A stretch of 5,446 nucleotides of DNA from Myxococcota bacterium (lineage in GTDB: Bacteria; Myxococcota_A; Polyangia; HGW-17): the NCBI GenBank assembly GCA_018821745.1, contig JAHJLU010000520.1, positions 1 to 5,446 of the forward strand, read 5' to 3'. A program made the position numbers and the translations under genes. Positions within the stretch are counted from its first letter, which is position 1. Every line of letters starts with the position of its first letter. Under the pieces are notes generated by a model. That model did no database searches. It was given only the letters and a program-made list of their open reading frames with translations, and was not told where the DNA came from. This document shows positions 1 through 5,446 of the stretch, piece after piece.

Positions 1-1006
1 ATTTGAGATCCGTGGCCCGCCCCACTTCCTTCCCCGTGGGGAGCCGGAAAACAAAATCCCCGAAGCCGAACTGGGACTGGATAAAGAGCTTCATATCATG
101 AATGATGCTGGAGGAGTTTTTGTCGATGAACTGGGCACCGGCGGCGTAAGCGCGCTCCTTGTTGTGGGGTTCGCTGGACATGAGGACGATGGGCAGGTTT
201 GGGTGCTTCTCCCGAATGGCCCCGATGAGCTTGAAACCCGCCTCGGGATCCTCGATCCCCGCTACGGGATAGCGAACATCCGAGAGTACTCCAAGGACAT
301 TGTCCTCAAATTCACGGAAGCGTTCCATAGCGTCATCGTAATTGGTGGCCAGGATAATCTTTGGTCGGGCCCGCATTCGCAGGAGCCGGTGCATATCGTT
401 AAGGCCCTGGCGCATCAGCCGCTGGGTCTGGGTCATGATAATCGTGTAGAGAATGGGGAGAAAAGTGGAGTAATAATATGGAGAATCCTCAACAACAATA
501 ATGACCTGCAGCCCCACCCGTGCGATATCATGGTGCACGTTCATCCTATCTTCCATGAGCTTGATTATGGACAGAAAAATACGGCTGTTCCCCGTCCAGA
601 CAAACATGCGATCGAACCCCGCCTCCCGGCTGCGCTCCTGGAGTTGATTTGTCTGCTTGGAGTTGTAGGCGAGCATCACAACAGGCAGCGCAGGATGCGT
701 CTCCTTGATGGTGGTGCACAATCCCATGGGGTCAACATCTCCCAGTTGTGGCATGATAATAACCAGATCGACGCGACGGGTGGCGAGTACTTCCACGGCC
801 CGCTCCCCGCGGGAGACTCTGGTAATTCTGGGAGCGTACTTGAGATTCAGGTTGAGAAAGGTGTTGAAGAGCTGCTCCGTAAGCTGCCCGTCCTCCTGGA
901 GTATAAAGGCATCGTATTTACTGGATATGAGCAGGATCTCCTGGATCCTGAAGGGCATAAGGTGAAAAAAATCAGCGAATTTTGGGGCAACAACTTCAAT
1001 GGACAT
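1..1006 (-). CDS. Tandem receiver-domain protein, probable N-terminal part of a PEP/pyruvate-binding domain protein (partial, runs off left edge)
   Basis: This frame is open from the ATG at 1006-1004 to the left edge, giving 335 visible residues with no stop. A GGAGGA Shine-Dalgarno site four bases upstream decides the start. Residues about 22-150 form a first receiver-like domain in which the aspartate position of the DLVIIM strand is Met85, so it is unlikely to be phosphorylated. Residues about 167-310 form a second receiver domain with the acidic pair Glu173-Asp174, the phospho-acceptor Asp243 (LSDVRYP), Ser277/Ser278 and Lys296 (FIDKN), so it looks functional. From Asp174 to Asp243 is 69 residues against about 45 normally, meaning an insertion between helix 1 and strand 2. 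The tail (GFGDFVFRLPTG, 314-325) matches my recollection of large cytoplasmic proteins with receiver domains followed by a PEP/pyruvate-binding domain. That domain would lie outside the window, so the catalytic role is inferred. A plain two-receiver signalling protein is the alternative. Confidence 0.8.
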   Translation of the reverse strand, partial: MSIEVVAPKFADFFHLMPFRIQEILLISSKYDAFILQEDGQLTEQLFNTFLNLNLKYAPRITRVSRGERAVEVLATRRVDLVIIMPQLGDVDPMGLCTTIKETHPALPVVMLAYNSKQTNQLQERSREAGFDRMFVWTGNSRIFLSIIKLMEDRMNVHHDIARVGLQVIIVVEDSPYYYSTFLPILYTIIMTQTQRLMRQGLNDMHRLLRMRARPKIILATNYDDAMERFREFEDNVLGVLSDVRYPVAGIEDPEAGFKLIGAIREKHPNLPIVLMSSEPHNKERAYAAGAQFIDKNSSSIIHDMKLFIQSQFGFGDFVFRLPTGKEVGRATDLK

Positions 1007-1105
1007 CAAATCCTCCAGACGGCGATAAAATGGCACATCGCCGAAAGTGAGTAAAGCTGAGTTTCCTGGGGGACACGACTGGCAGGACCTGCCCGAGGCG
1101 GTCAA
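1007..1105. other. Intergenic gap between the yitT-family gene and the receiver-domain gene
   Basis: This 99-base gap holds the ribosome binding site of the downstream gene and a short palindrome, GGCAGGACCTGCC (1081-1093), which has no T-run after it on either strand. A TTGACC hexamer (minus strand, 1105-1100) has no convincing -10 partner at the right distance. I therefore see neither a clear terminator nor a clear promoter, which leaves read-through from the yitT-family gene possible. Confidence 0.5.
1011..1016 (-). promoter_or_regulatory. Ribosome binding site of the receiver-domain gene
   Basis: On the minus strand the sequence GGAGGA lies four bases before the ATG at 1006. It is the strongest such match in the 99-base gap. 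It fixes this ATG as the start, although the frame stays open further upstream and includes a GTG. Confidence 0.75.
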
Positions 1106-1966
1106 CTAATCCCGGCCGGCATGCTTGAAGCCCTCTCCATACACCCCGATGGAAGGCTCGACAGCCAGAAAAACATCGGGGTCGATCTGATGAATTCGCC
1201 GCCTGACCTGAATGGCCATACGCCGGGGCACATAGGCGATCACCACCTTTCTCGACTTCCCCGTGTAGGCTCCCTCGCCGTCAAACACCGTCGCACCCCG
1301 CCCCATCTGGGCCACAATAAATGCACGAATCTCCTCCCACTTCTCACTGACAATCCATAACCGCTCAGTGGCGGAGATCCCGTTGAGGACCAGATCAATG
1401 ACCTGGGTCTCGATGAAGATGAGGATCAGGCTGTACATCAAGGGCTCGGGCCCGAAGAAAAGCCCGGCCACGAAGGCAACGACTACATCAATAAGCAACA
1501 GCGCCCGACCCAGGGGAACTCCCGTATATCGTTTGATGACAGCAGCCAGAGCATCGGTGCCCCCGGTTGATGCGCCCGTATGGAATATGGTGGCCAACGC
1601 CACCCCGGCGATGAGGCCGCCGTAAAAAACAGCGAGGGGCATTTCCCTGGTGATTGGCCTAAGGTGCATCAGTTTGTCCCAAAAATCAATCGAGAGCGTG
1701 AAAATTACCGTGGCTAAAACCGTCTTCTTCCCGAAGGCAGGGCCCAGCAGAATATAACTGACCAGGAGCGCCACGGACATCATGGCGAGTGCCACAACAC
1801 CGATGGGCGTCCCGAAGAGCGAATTGAGAATGATAGCGATCCCAGTGAAGCCACCATCAAGCAACTGGTTGGGCGCCATGAACCCCACAACGGAGAATGA
1901 AAGGGCAAAGGCCCCGATAATTATCAGCAGCGCATCCCGAATATGCTGCATCCTGGAGTTGACCAT
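1106..1966 (-). CDS. YitT family membrane protein (membrane domain plus C-terminal DUF2179)
   Basis: This is a complete gene of 286 residues, the usual length for the YitT family. About five or six hydrophobic segments are visible, near residues 12-30, 52-74, 81-97, 110-130, 153-171 and 174-195, which places the protein in the inner membrane. Family signatures are GGFTGIA (38-44), STGGTD (133-138) and, in the soluble C-terminal domain (about 198-278), GATVFDGEGAYTG (224-236). The last domain corresponds to DUF2179, a small ligand-binding-type fold. The biochemical role of the family is not established; transport has been suggested. The start is the first Met, which has a near-perfect Shine-Dalgarno site; Met6 has AGG directly against it and no proper spacing. 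The gene follows the helicase stop by 53 bases on the same strand and may be co-transcribed with it, but no functional link is evident. Confidence 0.93.
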   Translation of the reverse strand: MVNSRMQHIRDALLIIIGAFALSFSVVGFMAPNQLLDGGFTGIAIILNSLFGTPIGVVALAMMSVALLVSYILLGPAFGKKTVLATVIFTLSIDFWDKLMHLRPITREMPLAVFYGGLIAGVALATIFHTGASTGGTDALAAVIKRYTGVPLGRALLLIDVVVAFVAGLFFGPEPLMYSLILIFIETQVIDLVLNGISATERLWIVSEKWEEIRAFIVAQMGRGATVFDGEGAYTGKSRKVVIAYVPRRMAIQVRRRIHQIDPDVFLAVEPSIGVYGEGFKHAGRD

Positions 1967-1970
1967 TACA

Positions 1971-1980
1971 TCACCGCCTT
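1971..1980 (-). promoter_or_regulatory. Ribosome binding site of the yitT-family gene
   Basis: The minus strand reads AAGGCGGTGA, which matches the extended anti-16S sequence AAGGAGGTGA at nine of ten bases. It lies four bases before the ATG at 1966, within the 53-base gap after the helicase stop. This supports the first Met as the start and suggests efficient translation. Confidence 0.7.
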
Positions 1981-2019
1981 CCCCTGATCACGCGGATTGG
2001 GAGTCAGGGCTGGTGGTAC

Positions 2020-4431
2020 TTAGTCCCAGGAGGGCTCTATTGCAAGCTGATTGTCCTCCAATATTTCCATGTCGGGAAGAGCACCGGCATGATCCTCCCA
2101 GAACAGGGCCGCGGCGCTCCGGATTGTCGCTTCTCCCCGGGTCACCCGATAATGCTTCCAGTGTCCGGGGAAGAGCCGCTGATACTGACTCCAGCCGAAG
2201 CGCTCATCGATGAGCAGCACTACCCCGCGCTCATCGGGGGAGCGGATGACACGCCCCAGGGATTGCATCACTCTGATGAAGCCGGGAAACTGATAGGCAT
2301 ACTGGAATCCCATCCCTCGCTCGCGGTCAAAATATTCGCGGATAAGGTTTTGCTGTCCTGTCACTGCCGGCAAACCTACCCCAACGATGATCGCCCCGAT
2401 AAGTCGCTCACCCCGCAGGTCTATCCCCTCGCCAAAGATACCTCCCATGACGGCGAACGCGAGGATCCCGTCGCCATCATGACCAAACTGCGAGAGAAAG
2501 CTCTCCCGCGCCCTCTCGGACATGGAGGGTTCCTGTATGATGGTTTTCGTCTTCGGGTCAAGCGCCCGGACCCGTGCTGCCACCTCACTCATGTATTTGT
2601 ATGAGGGAAAAAACACCAGGTAATTCCCCTTTCGCTCCCCACTGAGGGATAACACCGACCGGGCGATAGCCTCATAGGAGTTTGCCCTTTTTTTATAGGA
2701 GGTCCCTATCCGGTCGTGGATCAGCAGCAGCAAATTCTCCCGTGGGAACGGGCTCTGAAGGATCAGCGTCCCCAGGCGGGGGAGTCCGCCGAGGATCTGG
2801 GAAAAATAGTCCAGGGGAGTGAGAGTGGCCGAGAAGAGGACCGAGGCGTAAGCCCATTGATGTCGTTCCCTCAGGAGACGGGAAGGATCAATGCAGAAAA
2901 TCCTCACGGTGAGGTTGGCCTTCTGTGCTTCATACCAGGTCACATGTTCTCTGCGGGCGATCTCTCCAATCTGGAGAAAGTTATGGCTGAGAAAATAAAA
3001 TTCTAGGAGCGCCTTCATCTCGGGGATCTTGCGTTTGCGGTGTTTTTCCAGGAAGACTTCAAAGGCACGGCAGAAGGACTCCATATGGTCCAGCAGCTCA
3101 CGCGGGAGCTCTTCGTCAACATGGAACATCCCCTCACATGCCTGAACCTCACGCATCTGCTGGAGCAAAAAGGAGTTCACATGGCCAAGCAGCTTGTAGC
3201 AGGTAGTGTCGTGGGTTTTTAACAACTTTCGCGCCGCGAGCACGGACTGCTTGTCCAGAGAGGCGGAATACATCTCCCGGGCACGGTCCACCAGATTGTG
3301 GGCCTCATCAATGAGGAAGAGATACCGGCTGGTCTCATCGCCAAAAAGGTGCCGCAGAAACACACGGGGATCATAGACGTAGTTGTAGTCGCACACTACA
3401 ACGTCAGCCAGGGATGCCAGCTCCAGAGACAAATCAAAGGGACAGACTCTGTGGTCACGGGCAGTCATCTCAATGAGTTCACGGTCCCAGGCCTCAACAC
3501 CGTGGATGGCCTCGACCGCACCATTGATCCGGGCAAAGTGTCCCTTGGCCCACGGGCACTCCTCCGGCTCGCAGGTCACCTCGCTGTTGAAACACAACTT
3601 CTCCTTGGCGGTAAGGGACACAGACCGCAGAGACATGCCGGTGGCACGCATGCGGTCCAGGGTATCTTCCACCACCTGTCTCCCCAGGGTCTTTGCCGTA
3701 AGATAAAAAATCTTGTCTATGTTCTGATCCCGGATTCCCTTCACTGCAGGAAAAAGGACAGAGACGGTCTTTCCTGTCCCCGTGGGAGCCTCCGCCATCA
3801 GCTGCCCTCCCACATCCAGGGTCTCTGATACCCTGGCCATAAACTGACTCTGCCCCTCCCGAGGTGTATCAAACGGAAATACAAGGGAATCAATGCTTTC
3901 ATTTCTTTTATGTCTGGCAGCCCGCAGGATCTCAGACCATCGCAGATACTCCGAGAGTGTCGCAAAAAAGAACCGCTCCAGCTCGTCCAGGGTCTTCTCG
4001 AGGAAGAACTCCCGGGTCAGACCGCTCTCTACCTGATAGTAGGTGATCTGAATACCGATGCGGGAGAGCGCCTTGGGGGAGGCGAACATGTACCCGTAAA
4101 GGAATGCCTGGGCCCAGTGAGCGGGGTGGGAGTCCTGCTCAATGGTGTGCAACTCCTGGGTGGTTGTCTTGATCTCCTCGATGATGTAATGGCCGTCACC
4201 GGAGAAGAGGCCGTCAATGCGCCCCCTGAGCAGTACCTGAAAGTCCCTAGCCGCTCCGGACCAGGTGACGGATACCTCACTCTCGTAACTCTCCCGCCGC
4301 CTGCCCTGAACCTCAACGTGTCCCTGAATTCCCGCCATGGCACGCAGTTTGGACATGTTTCCACTGGATAAATCCCCCGAACGAAAGCAGTGCCTGACAA
4401 TCTCCCCGACGGAGCATTCAATGGGGTTCAT
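2020..4431 (-). CDS. XPD/DinG-like iron-sulfur superfamily 2 DNA helicase with N-terminal PD-(D/E)XK nuclease-like domain
   Basis: From the ATG at 4431 this encodes 803 residues, predicted to be a cytoplasmic ATP-dependent 5'-3' DNA helicase. Residues about 1-170 resemble a PD-(D/E)XK nuclease: GRID (Asp73) then IIEEIKTTT (Glu86, Lys88). Helicase motifs follow in order: EAPTGTGKT (Walker A, Lys221), FYLTAKT (motif Ia, about 242), four cysteines at 280, 287, 292 and 330 (the last in VCPF) spaced like the XPD/DinG 4Fe-4S cluster, DEAH (375-378), FSATLTP (533-539), GIFGEGIDLRGERL (motif V, about 664) and QSLGRVIRS (motif VI, Arg727 and Arg730). All key residues are present, so it should be active. 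A GTG at 4515 would add 28 residues, but the ATG is preferred. It has AGGA ten bases upstream, the protein then begins with the SVGEIV...RSGDL segment typical of the family, and the longer form would leave only 28 bases before the divergent gene. It stands divergent to a FAN1-like nuclease, which points to DNA repair. Confidence 0.93.
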   Translation of the reverse strand: MNPIECSVGEIVRHCFRSGDLSSGNMSKLRAMAGIQGHVEVQGRRRESYESEVSVTWSGAARDFQVLLRGRIDGLFSGDGHYIIEEIKTTTQELHTIEQDSHPAHWAQAFLYGYMFASPKALSRIGIQITYYQVESGLTREFFLEKTLDELERFFFATLSEYLRWSEILRAARHKRNESIDSLVFPFDTPREGQSQFMARVSETLDVGGQLMAEAPTGTGKTVSVLFPAVKGIRDQNIDKIFYLTAKTLGRQVVEDTLDRMRATGMSLRSVSLTAKEKLCFNSEVTCEPEECPWAKGHFARINGAVEAIHGVEAWDRELIEMTARDHRVCPFDLSLELASLADVVVCDYNYVYDPRVFLRHLFGDETSRYLFLIDEAHNLVDRAREMYSASLDKQSVLAARKLLKTHDTTCYKLLGHVNSFLLQQMREVQACEGMFHVDEELPRELLDHMESFCRAFEVFLEKHRKRKIPEMKALLEFYFLSHNFLQIGEIARREHVTWYEAQKANLTVRIFCIDPSRLLRERHQWAYASVLFSATLTPLDYFSQILGGLPRLGTLILQSPFPRENLLLLIHDRIGTSYKKRANSYEAIARSVLSLSGERKGNYLVFFPSYKYMSEVAARVRALDPKTKTIIQEPSMSERARESFLSQFGHDGDGILAFAVMGGIFGEGIDLRGERLIGAIIVGVGLPAVTGQQNLIREYFDRERGMGFQYAYQFPGFIRVMQSLGRVIRSPDERGVVLLIDERFGWSQYQRLFPGHWKHYRVTRGEATIRSAAALFWEDHAGALPDMEILEDNQLAIEPSWD

Positions 4432-4543
4432 GGCTATCTTTTCCTGGCCTGATCTCAAGCAAACTGATAGGGTTCCTTTACATGCGGGGCCACATCCAGA
4501 CTCCCGCCGGGGCACACCATACCGTGCCCGGGGCCCGAAGTAA
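4432..4543. promoter_or_regulatory. Shared divergent intergenic region between the helicase-nuclease and the FAN1-like gene
   Basis: These 112 bases separate two start codons pointing away from each other, so promoters for both genes should lie here. I find no convincing -35/-10 pair on either strand and no LexA-type box of the enterobacterial (CTGT-N8-ACAG) or Gram-positive (GAAC-N4-GTTC) form. The half nearest the FAN1-like gene is GC-rich and contains an inverted repeat. The half nearest the helicase contains its AGGA ribosome binding site (4442-4445). The promoter role is inferred from gene arrangement only. Confidence 0.55.
4510..4529. repeat. Inverted repeat, possible operator or leader hairpin
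   Basis: GGGCAC (4510-4515) and GTGCCC (4524-4529) form a perfect six-base inverted repeat with an eight-base spacer, ending 14 bases before the FAN1-like start codon. It could be a protein-binding site for divergent control or a small hairpin in the mRNA leader. A six-base arm in GC-rich DNA can also occur by chance. Confidence 0.35.
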
Positions 4544-5446
4544 ATGCCAGACCAAACGGGAACCGATACCGTCTATTATCTCCGGCACTTTTTAACAGTT
4601 GTCCGGCACTCACTGACCCGCTACGGCGATCTCCTCTATCCCGAGGAGCGTGAAATCGCAGAGGCATTTCTCTCTCTCGGGCCACTGACCCGCCAGCTCT
4701 ATACCCGGCTCTTCAACAGGAAACACCGCTGGTTTCTGCCCGAGACCATCGTCTATGCAGAACTTCCCAACATTGACTTCATACTGGAAGAACTCTGCGC
4801 CGCTGGATTTGCAAGCCTGAAGAAACCAACAAGCATGGACTGGGATGAAATTTTCCCGGTGATTACCAGGGGCCATCTGGCCAAAGCGCTCTGCCCAGGG
4901 AAGCCCCGTGGCACGAAATCGGAGATGGGGGAGAGAGTACGAACGATTCTCACCGGGAACCCCCTCCTGCTCGACCCCATGGTTCAACTCCACCACGCTG
5001 AAGTTTTTGAACTGCTCCTCTTGCTCTTCTTCGGGAACCCCTATCAGGACATGACGACACTCGTTCTGGATGAGATTGATACCACACGCTATCCGTCCTA
5101 CACTGTCTCCGGGGAGCGCCTCTTCCATGACCGGGAGAGACTCAACGCATATCTCGCGGCCCGCACTCTGGAACAAAATCTCCACGAGCTCCTGGAGCAG
5201 GGGGAGCAAAACAGGGTACTCGATGAAGTTGACGCGATCCTGGAGCACTTTGAGCGGTCTGTTGCGTCGCTCCCGGCAGTGTACTTCGGACGCAACGCCG
5301 AACACATTTTTGGACGCATTGTTCAGTGGTTTGCCCAGGAAACGCATCGCCTGCCACCCGCGACGGCCCTGAATTTTCTTGCTCGAGCCACAGCACTCAA
5401 GCTCCCCCCTGACATTCAAACACCTTTACAGGAGCGGCTCTCCATC
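4544..5446 (+). CDS. FAN1-like (VRR-NUC family) structure-specific nuclease, N-terminal part (partial, runs off right edge)
   Basis: The frame is open from ATG 4544 to the right edge, giving 301 residues. A TAA directly upstream in frame makes this the first possible start. No good Shine-Dalgarno site precedes it (only GAAG three bases away), so initiation may be weak. The sequence follows the bacterial FAN1 N-terminus: YYLRHF (11-16), RYGDLLYPEE (26-35), then LTRQLYTRLFNRKHRWF (48-64), the family's conserved block. A helix-rich region follows (LLLLLFFGNPYQDM, about 157-170, and LDEIDTTRYPSY, 175-186). The segment from about 200, including NAYLAARTLEQNL, begins the TPR-like part. FAN1 proteins cut 5' flaps and help remove interstrand crosslinks; the catalytic VRR-NUC domain sits at the C-terminus, so it would lie outside this window and cannot be checked. 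Bacterial members are about 550 residues, so roughly half is seen. It is divergent from an XPD-like helicase-nuclease, which supports a repair role. Confidence 0.87.
   Translation, partial: MPDQTGTDTVYYLRHFLTVVRHSLTRYGDLLYPEEREIAEAFLSLGPLTRQLYTRLFNRKHRWFLPETIVYAELPNIDFILEELCAAGFASLKKPTSMDWDEIFPVITRGHLAKALCPGKPRGTKSEMGERVRTILTGNPLLLDPMVQLHHAEVFELLLLLFFGNPYQDMTTLVLDEIDTTRYPSYTVSGERLFHDRERLNAYLAARTLEQNLHELLEQGEQNRVLDEVDAILEHFERSVASLPAVYFGRNAEHIFGRIVQWFAQETHRLPPATALNFLARATALKLPPDIQTPLQERLSI

Noticed and set aside
98..1054. Long plus-strand open frame (318 codons) opposite the receiver-domain gene
   Set aside because: The minus strand over the same stretch reads as two receiver domains with correct active-site residues and a good ribosome binding site. 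The plus-strand product has no recognisable domain and is low in family-like character, so it is an antisense shadow.
1081..1093. Palindrome GGCAGGACCTGCC as a transcription terminator after the yitT-family gene
   Set aside because: The stem is only five or six bases with a tiny loop and no T-run follows on either strand.
1100..1105. TTGACC (minus strand) as the -35 box of a promoter for the receiver-domain gene
   Set aside because: No hexamer resembling TATAAT lies 16-18 bases downstream; the sequence there is GC-rich.
4029..4421. Second minus-strand open frame (130 codons) inside the start of the helicase gene, considered as a sign of a frameshift
   Set aside because: The helicase frame is continuous and carries the nuclease-like motifs across this interval. 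The other frame gives an Arg/Pro/Ser-rich product typical of out-of-frame translation of GC-rich DNA.
4432..4515. Longer helicase form starting at the GTG at 4515
   Set aside because: The extra 28 residues (rich in Cys, Gly and Arg) do not look like the family N-terminus, the ATG at 4431 gives the expected beginning, and the longer form would leave only 28 bases for divergent promoters.
4610..5419. Minus-strand open frame (269 codons) opposite the FAN1-like gene
   Set aside because: The plus-strand frame is open across the whole region and shows conserved FAN1 blocks. The antisense product resembles no family I know.

Overview
The window carries four protein genes and almost no non-coding space. 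Three lie on the minus strand in the same direction (right to left: a helicase-nuclease, a YitT-type membrane protein, and a receiver-domain protein that runs off the left edge). One lies on the plus strand and runs off the right edge. I see no tRNA, rRNA, CRISPR array, insertion sequence or long repeat.

The most interesting part is the right half. A plus-strand gene starting at 4544 reads as the N-terminal part of a bacterial FAN1-type nuclease (VRR-NUC family). It is transcribed away from a minus-strand gene (4431 to 2020) for an XPD/DinG-like iron-sulfur superfamily 2 helicase with a PD-(D/E)XK nuclease-like domain at its N-terminus. The two start codons are 112 bases apart and share one intergenic region. 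Both families act on structured or damaged DNA, so I infer a two-gene DNA-repair module: a helicase-nuclease to load on and unwind DNA, and a structure-specific nuclease for flaps or crosslinks.

Downstream of the helicase, after 53 bases, is a complete yitT-family gene (1966 to 1106; membrane domain plus C-terminal DUF2179). After a further 99 bases comes a gene whose first 335 codons are visible (1006 to the left edge). It has two receiver domains in tandem. The first lacks the phospho-acceptor aspartate. The second keeps all the usual residues but has an extra stretch of about 25 residues. The sequence just after it resembles the large PEP/pyruvate-binding proteins that carry receiver domains, so a catalytic-type PEP/pyruvate-binding domain probably lies beyond the edge. 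The spacing allows the three minus-strand genes to be one transcript, but nothing in the sequence proves this and their functions do not obviously match.

The organism is a bacterium with moderate GC content (roughly mid-50s percent by eye) and good Shine-Dalgarno sites. Receiver-bearing PEP/pyruvate-binding proteins, YitT proteins and bacterial FAN1 together would fit an anaerobic Gram-negative lineage such as Spirochaetota or Desulfobacterota. This placement is a low-confidence inference from family recollection, not from a search.
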